64,000 bases of DNA from CAYGSN01 sp964352675 (GTDB taxonomy: Bacteria > Pseudomonadota > Alphaproteobacteria > Micavibrionales > Micavibrionaceae), in NCBI GenBank assembly GCA_964352675.1, contig CAYGSN010000001.1, positions 111,520 through 175,519 on the forward strand, read 5' to 3'. The notes below the pieces were generated by a model. The model saw only the letters and a list, made by a program, of their open reading frames with translations, was not told the DNA's origin and did no database searches. The position numbers and the translations under genes were made by a program. Positions 1 to 8,850 of the stretch are shown here, piece by piece (within the stretch, counting starts at the first letter, position 1; the number at the start of each line of letters is the position of its first letter).

Positions 1-1048
1 GGCCCAAAAACCCGCAGCGGAAACCAAGGCCAAGGGCCTGTGAGCTTTCCATCTCATAATGCAGCGAAGCATCATTCAGGCGTACCTTGCCGAGGCTCTC
101 GCGCAATTTCTCAAAATCGCCCGCATCGGCCGGGTAGAAAGAACAAAATACCATCGGGATAGAGGGTTTAAATCCGGCCAGTTTTTCTGCACAAGGGCGT
201 TTTTCATCGGTGATGGTATCGCCGACATTGGTCTCGCTGATATCCTTGATGCTGGCGGTGATAAAACCCATCTCGCCGGGGCCGAGCTCATCCAGCAGTA
301 CGTGCTTGGGCGTAAACATCCCGACACGGTCGATCTCACGGGTTTTGCCATTGGACATAAATTTGATTTTCTGACCCTTGCGCAGTGTGCCGTCAATAAT
401 ACGCACCAGAACCACCACGCCCAGATAAATGTCATACCAGCTATCGACCAGCAGGGCCTTGGTTGGTTTGTCCCGGTCGCCCTCATGCGGCGGGGGCAGG
501 GTTTTGACAATGGCTTCGAGCAGGTCGTGAATGCCTGCGCCGGTCTTGCCGGAGCAGGGTACGGCCCCGCTGGCATCCAGTCCGATCACATCCTCGATCT
601 GGCGCTTGGCATGTTCGATATCGGCCGAGGGCAGGTCGATCTTGTTGATCGCCGGCACGATTTCATGGTTGTTCTCAATCGCCATATAGACATTCGCCAG
701 CGTCTGTGCCTCCACCCCTTGCGTTGCATCCACGACAAGAATAGAGCCTTCGCAGGAGGCCAGAGAGCGGGAGACTTCATAGGAGAAATCCACATGGCCC
801 GGCGTGTCCATTAAATTGAGTTGGTAGGTAATCCCGTCATCGGCGGTGTATTCCAGACGCACGGTCTGCGCCTTGATGGTAATCCCGCGCTCACGCTCGA
901 TATCGGTGTTGTCCAGCACCTGTTCGGTCATTTCGCGCTCCTCAAGCCCGCCGCAGGTCTGGATCAGGCGGTCGGCCAGCGTCGATTTCCCATGGTCGAT
1001 ATGGGCGATGATGGAAAAATTGCGTATATGTTCAAGTGGTTTGCTCAT
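1..1048 (-). CDS. lepA: Elongation factor 4 (LepA), N-terminal part, cut by window edge
   Basis: Ribosome-associated translational GTPase that back-translocates stalled ribosomes. About 349 codons are present of a protein usually near 600; the frame is open at base 1, so the C-terminus lies outside. The start MSKPLEHIRNFSIIAHIDHG is typical of LepA. The G1 P-loop AHIDHGKST, the G2-region ERERGITIKAQ, G3 DTPGHVDF and G4 NKIDLP are all visible, in order. The last visible residues (ALGLGFRCGFLG) match the LepA-specific stretch after domain II. The ATG at 1048 has no strong Shine-Dalgarno but matches the family N-terminus exactly. It is the last gene of the leftmost minus-strand run; whether it is co-transcribed with the unknown cluster upstream is not evident. 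Several long plus-strand ORFs here are only antisense shadows. Confidence 0.97.
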   Translation of the reverse strand, partial: MSKPLEHIRNFSIIAHIDHGKSTLADRLIQTCGGLEEREMTEQVLDNTDIERERGITIKAQTVRLEYTADDGITYQLNLMDTPGHVDFSYEVSRSLASCEGSILVVDATQGVEAQTLANVYMAIENNHEIVPAINKIDLPSADIEHAKRQIEDVIGLDASGAVPCSGKTGAGIHDLLEAIVKTLPPPHEGDRDKPTKALLVDSWYDIYLGVVVLVRIIDGTLRKGQKIKFMSNGKTREIDRVGMFTPKHVLLDELGPGEMGFITASIKDISETNVGDTITDEKRPCAEKLAGFKPSIPMVFCSFYPADAGDFEKLRESLGKVRLNDASLHYEMESSQALGLGFRCGFLG

Positions 1049-1121
1049 GCGTGCTAGACATGCCGCATTTGCATCTAAAACGCAAGGGGAAAGCGAATGT
1101 ATTGGGGGTTTTGGGCGGGTA

Positions 1122-1283
1122 TTATCCGCGCGTCAGGTCCATTCCGGGGGCCGCTGATGGGTCAGCCGTTACAGCCGGTCCGCCAATTCCATCGACATAT
1201 TCAGCACCACGCCCATGTTCTGCGTAATTGCGGATAGTCACAGACGCAGCATTGACGTTGAAATCTCTCTGATAGCTTCTCAT
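1122..1283 (-). CDS. Small 53-residue ORF, unknown
   Basis: I do not recognise this product. The frame runs MRSYQRDFNVNAASVTIRNY and ends in SAAPGMDLTRG followed by TAA, 53 residues, too short for usual ORF cut-offs. Upstream of the ATG at 1283 is AGAGGGTGTTATTC, which offers a GAGG-type ribosome binding site at ordinary spacing. Codon use looks similar to neighbours. It is the only plausible coding frame in the 334 bases between lepA and the 121-residue gene, and is on the same strand as the upstream hypothetical cluster, so it may be its last member. The protein is small, soluble and low in hydrophobic runs. It could also be a chance ORF; no homology evidence is available. Confidence 0.4.
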   Translation of the reverse strand: MRSYQRDFNVNAASVTIRNYAEHGRGAEYVDGIGGPAVTADPSAAPGMDLTRG

Positions 1284-1382
1284 GAATAACACCCTCTAAT
1301 AGCTATGGCTTTTTGCCGTTTTCTTATACTTATGATTCTAACACAGCTCTTTTGCAAAATGCCAATTTCGCGGGGCTGTCTT

Positions 1383-1748
1383 TTAATTTTTGTGAAGAAT
1401 AAGAGGAACGTAATGCCCCTCGGTTGCCTCACCCGTATCATTATCAATAAAAACCATTAAGATTTGGTGAGCATTCTGCATGTATTTGGCGACATTCTGC
1501 GTCAGCGGCAGTCCGGCATCGCGCATTTTCCCATCATCGAGAATAAAATCGAGCTTATAAGTGCCCAAATCGAATTCAAACCATGAAACGGGCTGTTTGA
1601 ACTTGCGATTGTGAAACACAACGACCTTGCCCTGTTCGTTGACGGCGACCTCAATATCGAGTGGGTTCTTTTTGTCTACACCCTCTACAAAATCGGTCAA
1701 ATTGCCGACAGGAGGGGTTTCGGAGATGTTTTGGTGTGTATCGCTCAT
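1383..1748 (-). CDS. Hypothetical protein, paralogue of the upstream gene
   Basis: Unrecognised 121-residue soluble protein starting MSDTHQNISETPPVG. Residues about 30-121 align along their whole length with the C-terminal 95 residues of the gene immediately upstream (1812-2216). Both have a (L/F)DI..V start, an F-H pair, a central (L/I)D...(D)DG...D.G block, a helix with N/Q-rich residues and an ending G..VPL. The two are therefore divergent tandem paralogues of one roughly 90-residue domain. No signal peptide or membrane segment is seen. It lies 63 bases downstream of its paralogue on the same strand and near the end of the hypothetical run. Function unknown; an adaptor or small binding domain is possible but is a guess. 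Confidence 0.75.
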   Translation of the reverse strand: MSDTHQNISETPPVGNLTDFVEGVDKKNPLDIEVAVNEQGKVVVFHNRKFKQPVSWFEFDLGTYKLDFILDDGKMRDAGLPLTQNVAKYMQNAHQILMVFIDNDTGEATEGHYVPLILHKN

Positions 1749-1811
1749 CTTGAGGAATATCGTATCACAGGGGGTTCAGGGCGCGCAAAAACTATATTGC
1801 GGGAGGCTAGG

Positions 1812-2216
1812 CTACTCCTGTCCCTTGATCTTCAGAGGAACAACCTTACCGTCTATGCTCTCGCCTTTTTCGGTCTGGACGATGGACACCTCGCTGGCGC
1901 GCTGCAAATGCGCCCGGACCAGCCATTGGATTTTAACGCCCAGATCCAGGGCACTGCCGTCACTCATCATCACATCAATGCGGAATTCATCCGGGTCGTA
2001 AACCAGGTGATCAATCGCATCGTAGTTGATTTTTTTGCCGTGGAAGATATAAGCCTCCAGAGTGACTTTGTTCACATAGATGTCGAATTCATCAGGGGTA
2101 AACAGAGCTTCCTTGCCATCAGGTACACCCGCATCCGTCTTCCCCTCGCCGCCTTCGCCATATTCGGAAAGCGGAGCGGGGGATAAATCATCCTCTGAAG
2201 GTGTGTCTGCTGTCAT
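1812..2216 (-). CDS. Hypothetical protein, paralogue of the downstream gene
   Basis: Unrecognised 134-residue protein. The start is taken as the ATG at 2216 (MTADTPSEDDLS); a GTG 36 bases upstream could add 12 residues (MFPTSNLLTELA), and neither start has a clear Shine-Dalgarno. Residues 1-35 are acidic and proline/glycine rich, probably disordered. Residues about 40-134 form the domain shared with the next gene (FDIYVNKVTLEAYIFHGKK, then FRIDVMMSDGSALDLGVK, then IDGKVVPLKIKGQE). No membrane segment. It follows the 461-residue gene by 98 bases on the same strand. Role unknown. Confidence 0.72.
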   Translation of the reverse strand: MTADTPSEDDLSPAPLSEYGEGGEGKTDAGVPDGKEALFTPDEFDIYVNKVTLEAYIFHGKKINYDAIDHLVYDPDEFRIDVMMSDGSALDLGVKIQWLVRAHLQRASEVSIVQTEKGESIDGKVVPLKIKGQE

Positions 2217-2314
2217 GGCTAATTCTGTAAGAAGGTTGGAAGTGGGAAACACTTAATTTTAACCATTCTACCAGCCTTTTTATACCCGGTAAAGCCTGTA
2301 AGGCGACATGTCTG

Positions 2315-3700
2315 TTAGCGCGTCAGGCCCGGACCAACGCCCAGATCGGGAACGTTAACGCCCTGCGGCACATCGGCAGTGAAGGTCATGCCGTTCCACT
2401 TTATCAGGAAAGGGTCGGGCGTGGCCGGTCCGCCGGATGCGGGGTGGGTCACGGCCTGGCCTTCAAACTTGATGTCGCTAAAGAAGCTATTGCCCATGGC
2501 TGCGCGCAGCTCGTTGACCTTGGCATTGCCTATATCATCCGGCATATGCACGCCGCCGACTACGGTTTTGCAGGTTAGAACCTGGCCGTTATCGGTGCGG
2601 ACCTGCATAACCCAGTCCTTTGCGCCTGTGTTAGGATCGATTTTCTCGACCAGGGCTACCTCATCCCAGAGCGGGTCGTTGGCAATGCTGTTATTGTCTT
2701 TTGCCAGCAGTATTGCCCGTTTTGGCGTTCCGCCGCTCCCGTCCTGCCAGTCCACGCTGGCGATTCCGGGTCCGCCAGGGCGCGGCAGATGCGGTGCGCC
2801 TGTGCCCTGTCCGGCATAAGCCGTATAAGGATTGGCGGGGAAGGATGTGTTCAGGCTGGAGCGCTGTCCCTGCTGTGCGCCCGGTGCGGTATCACCGGCA
2901 AATGCCGAGCGTGACCCTAAAAACAGAGCAATCGGAATCCCCAAAACCAAAGCGGGTTTCATGAAAATATTTGCGAATTTTCCGAGAAATCCAAAACTTC
3001 CGGTTAGTTTATCGGAGAGTTTCGCCAGAGGAACGCCAAGGGCCAGCAATGCCACCAGACCGATAACGCCGCCTTTGGTGGAGGCTCCTGCTCCGCTCCA
3101 CAGGTCACCGACAAAACCCAAGGTGTTTGCGCCGGCATCAACAACCGCCGCCGTTCCTTTGCGAATGCCCACGCCTGTGGGGTCGCTCTGATCTATTCCC
3201 AGCCCGGCACTATTAAACAGGCCCGTGGCAATGTTGTGGGCTGTCTCGCGTCCGTCTGCGCCTTGCACGGCCTCGCGCGCTGTTTCAATTTGCTGGCGTA
3301 TATGGCCTTGGTTGGCGGCCTGCCACTGCGCGTGCAGTGTGCCCATCTCCTGCATGAAGGGCAGCATGGCGGTTTCTTTTGCGGTTTCAATAGTGGTATA
3401 AAAACCAGGCTCCAGATATGGTTTTAATGCGGTTAAATCTGTCTCAATCTGCTGCCAGTCATTGCCCTGCGCTGTGCGGGGGAGGATGGCTTCTGTGGCC
3501 TGAATACGCGGCGTGAATGTCTCGGAGACCAGGGTTTGATATTTTTCTCCCATCTCTCTCAGATCATTTTGAGACAATGCTCCGCTTTGCTGGTATGCAC
3601 CAAGTGCTTCGGCGAGAGTTTCCAAGTGTTGCTGCCTATCATTTACTTGATAAGTCCGAACATTGACCAATGCATTCAGAAAATTCTGTTTATCGCTCAT
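2315..3700 (-). CDS. Hypothetical membrane-associated protein, 461 residues
   Basis: Unrecognised. The N-terminal ~150 residues are helical and polar (MSDKQNFLNALVNVRTYQVN), followed by a glycine-rich linker. Two hydrophobic segments lie at about 210-227 (GVIGLVALLALGVPLAKL) and 246-262 (FMKPALVLGIPIALFLG). Then comes a low-complexity Gly/Pro/Gln stretch (about 265-315) and a compact C-terminal region (about 325-461) rich in beta-prone residues, ending VPDLGVGPGLTR. The layout of soluble head, hydrophobic hairpin and tail is shared with the three genes upstream. It is 62 bases downstream of the 1083-residue gene on the same strand. No enzyme motif is seen. Membership in a membrane-bound complex with its neighbours is inference from architecture and synteny. 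Confidence 0.8.
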   Translation of the reverse strand: MSDKQNFLNALVNVRTYQVNDRQQHLETLAEALGAYQQSGALSQNDLREMGEKYQTLVSETFTPRIQATEAILPRTAQGNDWQQIETDLTALKPYLEPGFYTTIETAKETAMLPFMQEMGTLHAQWQAANQGHIRQQIETAREAVQGADGRETAHNIATGLFNSAGLGIDQSDPTGVGIRKGTAAVVDAGANTLGFVGDLWSGAGASTKGGVIGLVALLALGVPLAKLSDKLTGSFGFLGKFANIFMKPALVLGIPIALFLGSRSAFAGDTAPGAQQGQRSSLNTSFPANPYTAYAGQGTGAPHLPRPGGPGIASVDWQDGSGGTPKRAILLAKDNNSIANDPLWDEVALVEKIDPNTGAKDWVMQVRTDNGQVLTCKTVVGGVHMPDDIGNAKVNELRAAMGNSFFSDIKFEGQAVTHPASGGPATPDPFLIKWNGMTFTADVPQGVNVPDLGVGPGLTR

Positions 3701-3762
3701 TTTATCACACCCTTTTTTTACTTTTTTTAATTATACCCTATCTTGTCTTTTTAATGCAAAAT

Positions 3763-6700
3763 CTAACCTGGCTCGCTTTCTGGCGTGGCAGGGGGAATGT
3801 CTATCATTTCCCTTATCTTCCTTAATTGCTCTTCTGTTTGCTCATTTTGTGTTGGGCTCTGCTTATTAAAGTCGAGAGTTGTTGACGGTTCTTGTCCGGA
3901 ATTTCCTAATGGCTCCGAAGCAGCGGGAATGTTTAAACTGTCTCTTATTTTCTGCAGTTTTTCCTCGGGTGTACTGCTGGAATCTTCTGAAGAGTCGCTA
4001 CCATTTTCCCACCATTTCGGACCACCTTGTTGCTGTGTGCCTGATGGCGTGGAACCGTTTGGTCCTGCTGCACCTTGGTGCTCCGCATCGCCCCATGTGA
4101 CAGTGGGGATGTCTAAGCGCCAGTCGATATTGTCCTCAAGAACCAGGTTCAGGCCGCGTATGCCCAAATTGGGAAGGAATTCGGCAATTCCGGCGGAAAC
4201 ATTGAACATTGTTCGTCCCGTATCGCCCAGTGTTTCAGACGCTCTCCAGCCAACGCCGGGAACTCTAACATCCACTTTGTAATGGTTCATGCCCATATCC
4301 GCACCGACCAATGTCGCACCTGTCGCAAACCAGACCGGGTTCAATGGAAGTTTGATGACGCGTTTGAATACGCGAGTACCGCGTTTTAAGGCCAATCCGA
4401 AGCCGGTTTCATTTTCACGTTTTTCCGGTTTGATTTCGATATAATTCGTTTCGGGGTCTTTAATAAGCTTGCCGCCTTCTTTGATGATTTTCTCTTTTTT
4501 GCGAGAAAGGACGAAGAACCTCTTCGTCTTTGTTTTGTCTTCACGTTTGAGCTTCAGGCCTGTAGCCCATGCGAAACGCGCAACAAGAAAATTGTGAACA
4601 AGCGGGTTTTCAATGGCTTTGCGGATTCTGTCGCCGAAAGACTTTTTGCCGCCGGCCTTTTTCCAGGCTGTTTCGGCCCATTGATGAGTGTTTCTCCAGA
4701 AGCTGTAATACGGATACCCTTTATGCAGGCGTCTGGCCTTGATTTTTTCGCTCGAAAACCCAAAACCCCAAAACGGAATGGCGTTCATAATCGCGCCGAC
4801 CACAGGGCCGCGGCCATACTGAAAGCGCATGGCGTCTTCAAATTCTCCTGGACTGTCTGTGTTTTGCAATTCGTTAAAATGTGTCCCATGGAATCTGAAG
4901 TTCCGCAGGGCATTCTTGACCTCTTTGCGCCAGACACGCCAGCTGTTCGCACCCTCATCATCCTGAATGTCTTTAAGATCTTTGATGATTTGGCACAGCT
5001 CTTTGGTCCAGATTTTTGGATTGTTTTTGTGTAATCCGTCCAGGCGGCCGACAAATTCAGAGCTAATACCGCCTAGGCGTGGGCCATCCGTAAGGTTGGC
5101 AGCATAATCAAAGGTACACCATGTCAGGGCGGCAACAACCCTGTTGTAATCGCCGCGCCGGATCAGTGTTTCGATGGCTTTAACCCATTGGTCGCCAACC
5201 TGTTTGTAGTGCTGGCTTAGGTTAACGTTATTGAGTTTTGCAAGGTCACCATCTCCATCCCTGATAAAGCCGCCTTGTGCAAGTTCAATATCCTTGTGGT
5301 GCTGGTCGCCTGCATCCAGACATGTTCCCCAGCGGCTGGTCAGGGCGTTGTCAAACGGGAAGTAGTCACGAGGCAGCTCTATCGGGTTGCCTTTTTCATC
5401 ATTTACGCGATGAAGTTTGTAGGCAACAACCTCTTTCCATTCCTGTTCTGATAACTCATCGATATCGACAAGTCCTGCGCCCTGACGAACATCGTACTGT
5501 GTGTCAGAGCGGTTCGAAGGACGTATCGCCCTGGACACAAATGTATGCCGTTCAATAATTTCAGGAATATGCTGATTAACCGCTTTATCAATGGCCGACG
5601 CCGCCCAGGCTTGCGCGTTTGCTGCATTTTGCAGTCTGCCCAGATTGGCGTTCGCAAATGTTTTGAAGCCGGTCAAAGCTTGGCTCAATGCTGCGTTGTC
5701 GCCGGCTGCTCTTGCGGCTTCGATCTTCTGAATATGCTGTGTCAGGATCTGCTGTGCCCGGGCTGATGCGGCGGCAACTTTGATGCCGTCTGTTTTTATT
5801 TTCTCAAAAGATTGCCTGACCGTACCAAACTCACCGGAAATCTGGTGCGCGTAAAGCCGCGCGCGGTTAGATCCACCGACCATGAGTTTATCATTGGAGG
5901 GCAGTGGTGGGTCGGCTGTGATGCAGGCTAGACACTCCACCTGTTTCTGGAGGGATTTTTCAAGCTTCTCAACAACATCCGGTTGATCTGTCAATATTTG
6001 TGAACACTGGGATGCCGTCCCAAGCTTGGCGGCAAGGTCTTTTGAAACATCCAGAAAACGGTTAAGTATAGCGTCATTGTCTGCAAGGTTTTCCCAGTTC
6101 ATGCTGACATTTAAAACAGCGGCTGTTGTTGCAATTTCTGTATAAATATGGGGGCCGTTTTCCTCAGTCCTAAAGGCATCGAGAAGCTGATTGGCAGAGC
6201 CTTTCAGGTCAAAAACAGGGGCGTCATCATCATCAAGGAGGATGGTGTTTTGTCCCCTTACCCCTAGGGAGGGATCAAACATCACGGCGGAATATGATGC
6301 CGTCAAAGGTGTCTTGGCCATACCGAAAGATAGGCGGTCCCGTGTAATGCGGTGTGCGAAGGGTCTCCATCTTGCTGAGGCAAGATAAATTCCAGCCAGC
6401 GCTAGTCGTTCCTTGGTCCTATCAAGGAACTTTCCTTCTCTATCCCTTAAGCGCCAGCTTGTAACTGCTGCTATTTTTTCCAGTCCTGTATAACCCCGCG
6501 CATCGTGCTCATAGTTTCGTCCGGCTTCAGTAGGTCTGTTTTCCGGCCCGTCTTCTCCATCTTCATCCGGTCTATCACGGTCTGTACCTTCCGGCGGAGG
6601 CGGTGGTGGCGGAGAGTCATCGGCGTCAAGGTTGTCGTCATCGTTTTCGCCTGTGAGGTCCTCCGGCTCGTTCTCTGTCACTTCTTCCAGATCAAGGTCC

Positions 6701-7014
6701 TCCTCTTGCGGTTCTTCTGTCACAGGGGAGGAGGGGCTGCCCGTCGCAGCGCCGTTAAATGTCGTGTTTGAAATCGGCTGCGGTGCCGGGGTTGGAGTTA
6801 CGCCAACGGTTGCGGCTCCGGGCATTGTCACGTTTGTTGGTGAAACCTGTTGTTGAGGTTGGAGAGCTGCTGAAACAGCCCCACGTGCCGCTGCCTCTAT
6901 ACTTGCTGTTAGAGTGCTCACATCTATAACGCCGGCAGCGGGCATTTCCGGGCTCGTCGAACCCGGGTTTTTATGCCGTCTGCGGCCTTTCATTTTTGGT
7001 GCATTATCTACCAT
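3763..7014 (-). CDS. Large hypothetical protein, 1083 residues, with duplicated C-terminal motif
   Basis: Unrecognised and the largest gene of the cluster. Residues 1-165 look disordered: a basic start (KMKGRRRHKNPG), a Pro/Thr stretch, then a strongly acidic block with a run of seven prolines. Residues about 170-840 appear to be a folded, mostly helical region without a recognised motif. Cationic stretches at about 840-920 (KLKREDKTKTKRFFVLSRKK) precede a weakly hydrophobic segment (NPVWFATGATLVGADMG) at about 925. The tail is Ser/Gln/Pro rich and contains two copies, 44 residues apart, of an EE.L.KIR...IP.A motif (about 1017-1036 and 1061-1080). A related LNIPP..A.P string is in the 248-residue protein. 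No signal peptide. The start is the first ATG; its ribosome binding site is weak. Confidence 0.82.
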   Translation of the reverse strand: MVDNAPKMKGRRRHKNPGSTSPEMPAAGVIDVSTLTASIEAAARGAVSAALQPQQQVSPTNVTMPGAATVGVTPTPAPQPISNTTFNGAATGSPSSPVTEEPQEEDLDLEEVTENEPEDLTGENDDDNLDADDSPPPPPPPEGTDRDRPDEDGEDGPENRPTEAGRNYEHDARGYTGLEKIAAVTSWRLRDREGKFLDRTKERLALAGIYLASARWRPFAHRITRDRLSFGMAKTPLTASYSAVMFDPSLGVRGQNTILLDDDDAPVFDLKGSANQLLDAFRTEENGPHIYTEIATTAAVLNVSMNWENLADNDAILNRFLDVSKDLAAKLGTASQCSQILTDQPDVVEKLEKSLQKQVECLACITADPPLPSNDKLMVGGSNRARLYAHQISGEFGTVRQSFEKIKTDGIKVAAASARAQQILTQHIQKIEAARAAGDNAALSQALTGFKTFANANLGRLQNAANAQAWAASAIDKAVNQHIPEIIERHTFVSRAIRPSNRSDTQYDVRQGAGLVDIDELSEQEWKEVVAYKLHRVNDEKGNPIELPRDYFPFDNALTSRWGTCLDAGDQHHKDIELAQGGFIRDGDGDLAKLNNVNLSQHYKQVGDQWVKAIETLIRRGDYNRVVAALTWCTFDYAANLTDGPRLGGISSEFVGRLDGLHKNNPKIWTKELCQIIKDLKDIQDDEGANSWRVWRKEVKNALRNFRFHGTHFNELQNTDSPGEFEDAMRFQYGRGPVVGAIMNAIPFWGFGFSSEKIKARRLHKGYPYYSFWRNTHQWAETAWKKAGGKKSFGDRIRKAIENPLVHNFLVARFAWATGLKLKREDKTKTKRFFVLSRKKEKIIKEGGKLIKDPETNYIEIKPEKRENETGFGLALKRGTRVFKRVIKLPLNPVWFATGATLVGADMGMNHYKVDVRVPGVGWRASETLGDTGRTMFNVSAGIAEFLPNLGIRGLNLVLEDNIDWRLDIPTVTWGDAEHQGAAGPNGSTPSGTQQQGGPKWWENGSDSSEDSSSTPEEKLQKIRDSLNIPAASEPLGNSGQEPSTTLDFNKQSPTQNEQTEEQLRKIREMIDIPPATPESEPG

Positions 7015-7104
7015 TGCTCATACTCTAAGTCATAATCTCTAAAATGTTCTTAATTTTACCAAAACCCATGTTTTTTATGCAAATAAATGGAATGTTCCTC
7101 GCTT

Positions 7105-8835
7105 TTACGGCGTGGGGCCAAATCCAGGGTTAACCGCGCTCGCCACGTTGTTTTCCCGCTGATTACTGCCTTCCCCGCTCAATCCCAATGCCCTGGTGAT
7201 TGAATCCAGACCCGCAAAAGGTTGCGCTGTGCTGGTTTCGCTGACTTCAGAGGCGCTGTCGTTAAACAACGCCTTAAAGGTAAAGACCGCAATGGCGGCA
7301 TTCGCAATCCATTTCGTCCATCCGCTCAGGAACGTGCTGGCCACGCCCATACCCAAAACACCCATAAGTGCTTTCCCGGCTTTGGAGCCAAATAAATCGC
7401 TCAAAAATCCAGGTTCGTCGTTCCCGGTGGATGATCCTGCCGTGGGGAGGTTTGCCCCTGCTGCGGCGTGCTGCGATGCCTGAACCCGTCTTTGGGCGCT
7501 CACGGCTGTGTCCTGATCTGCTGTGGTTTGAGGGAGTCCAGAGGCCTCAGCAACATTGACGTCTGTAACAGAGGCGCTTTCCTGCGACCCACTCATTCCT
7601 TCAATAAAGCCGTCGACAAGCGGCGGAGCCACCATCGCTGTGATTGGCGTTGCGCGCACCAGCGGATTTGCTGCCACGCGGCCGAAGGCGCCGGGCAGTT
7701 TGCCCAGAAGCGATCCGACGAATTTTGTGGGAACCAACAAAGCTGTGGCCAGTTCCGTTGAGGCTTTTGTGCTGTCGGCCATGCCGCGCAGGCGGTGATC
7801 CTCCGGCAAGGCTTCATACGCCGGAAGCCCGGCCAGATTGCGTTCCATCCAGTCAACCGGACGGTTCACAATGAAATGCCCCATTCTGCTGCCGATAGAA
7901 CCTTCATACAGGCTCACGCCTGTTACCTTGTGTCCGGCCCAGCCAAAACCATCTGCAATCAATCCGGGGGTGCCTACAATCCATCCCACACCGTTTTTCG
8001 CGCCTTCCCAGGATTCATTCGCCCAGAGATTGCGGTCAATCATCCATAAATCGCCGTTATCGGCCAGCGCATTTGTGGCTTGCCAATCAAGAACGGCATC
8101 ATAGCCCGCATTGATATCGCCCTTGCCGAACATGTCGCTGATCACTGCGCCGCCAACGGTCAGATAGGTTTGGGTCATCATGCCGCCGGAGGCGATCATG
8201 CCTTCGTAAAAACTATCCGTATTTGTAATTTCATCAATCTGGGCCTGCATGGTCTGGGCCACCAACCGGCCATCGTCGAAATTTCCTGTGGCCTGGCCGG
8301 TAATAACGCCCGCTACCATCGGCATGGCGCGCATATACTGGTTGCCGTGATATCTGAATTTTTCCCAGGCGCTGGCATCGGCCAGAAATTCATTCCGCAA
8401 TTGCGTGTAAAATTCTCCTGGGGTGAGTGTTTCGGGAATTGCAACGCTCAGGCCGGTTTCCATGCCGCCCATATCCTGCGTAAAGGATGACAGACCCATT
8501 TCCGGCACAACCAACGTATTGTCCAGATCAATATTGTCCAGATTCATGATTGTGCTGATAATCGGGCTGTTCAGAAGATCCTCTTCCCGGTCGATCAGCG
8601 CAGTGCTGACCGGGCTGGCCAGGGCGGCAGTCCTGAATTTCTCGCGCAGTGTCTGTTCCGGCATGATCGACGGGCTGAGCAACTTCGGGCTAAGGGAGGC
8701 GCTCAGATCAAAGGTCAGATTGGCTGGATCAAACAGATTTGTTCCGGGCAGGGCGGGGGCCGCCACAGCGCCGCTGCCGGTTTCAAAAACCGGCTCGTCC
8801 TTTAATCCGAATGTGATGTCTTTTATATCGGCCAT
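7105..8835 (-). CDS. Hypothetical protein, 576 residues, hydrophobic segments near C-terminus
   Basis: Unrecognised. The ATG at 8835 (MADIKDITFGLKDEPVFETG) is preferred over an in-frame TTG two codons earlier. The first ~170 residues are polar with Leu/Ser/Pro repeats. The middle has several Gly/Ala-rich hydrophobic patches (for example MIASGGMMTQTYLTVGGAV and LVPTKFVGSLLGKLPGAFG). Near the C-terminus, a Gln/Ala/Thr-rich linker is followed by a likely hydrophobic hairpin (GKALMGVLGMGVASTFLSG and WIANAAIAVFTFKALF) and a short Ser/Asn/Pro tail ending NPGFGPTP. It sits 15 bases after the 248-residue gene and 90 bases before the 1083-residue gene, all one strand, so co-transcription is likely. 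No catalytic motif is visible. Confidence 0.8.
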   Translation of the reverse strand: MADIKDITFGLKDEPVFETGSGAVAAPALPGTNLFDPANLTFDLSASLSPKLLSPSIMPEQTLREKFRTAALASPVSTALIDREEDLLNSPIISTIMNLDNIDLDNTLVVPEMGLSSFTQDMGGMETGLSVAIPETLTPGEFYTQLRNEFLADASAWEKFRYHGNQYMRAMPMVAGVITGQATGNFDDGRLVAQTMQAQIDEITNTDSFYEGMIASGGMMTQTYLTVGGAVISDMFGKGDINAGYDAVLDWQATNALADNGDLWMIDRNLWANESWEGAKNGVGWIVGTPGLIADGFGWAGHKVTGVSLYEGSIGSRMGHFIVNRPVDWMERNLAGLPAYEALPEDHRLRGMADSTKASTELATALLVPTKFVGSLLGKLPGAFGRVAANPLVRATPITAMVAPPLVDGFIEGMSGSQESASVTDVNVAEASGLPQTTADQDTAVSAQRRVQASQHAAAGANLPTAGSSTGNDEPGFLSDLFGSKAGKALMGVLGMGVASTFLSGWTKWIANAAIAVFTFKALFNDSASEVSETSTAQPFAGLDSITRALGLSGEGSNQRENNVASAVNPGFGPTP

Positions 8836-8850
8836 CTGCAAAAAACTTTT

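Noticed and set aside
59..814. 251-residue plus-strand ORF
   Set aside because: Lies wholly antisense to lepA, whose protein is unmistakable; no ribosome binding site or family resemblance.
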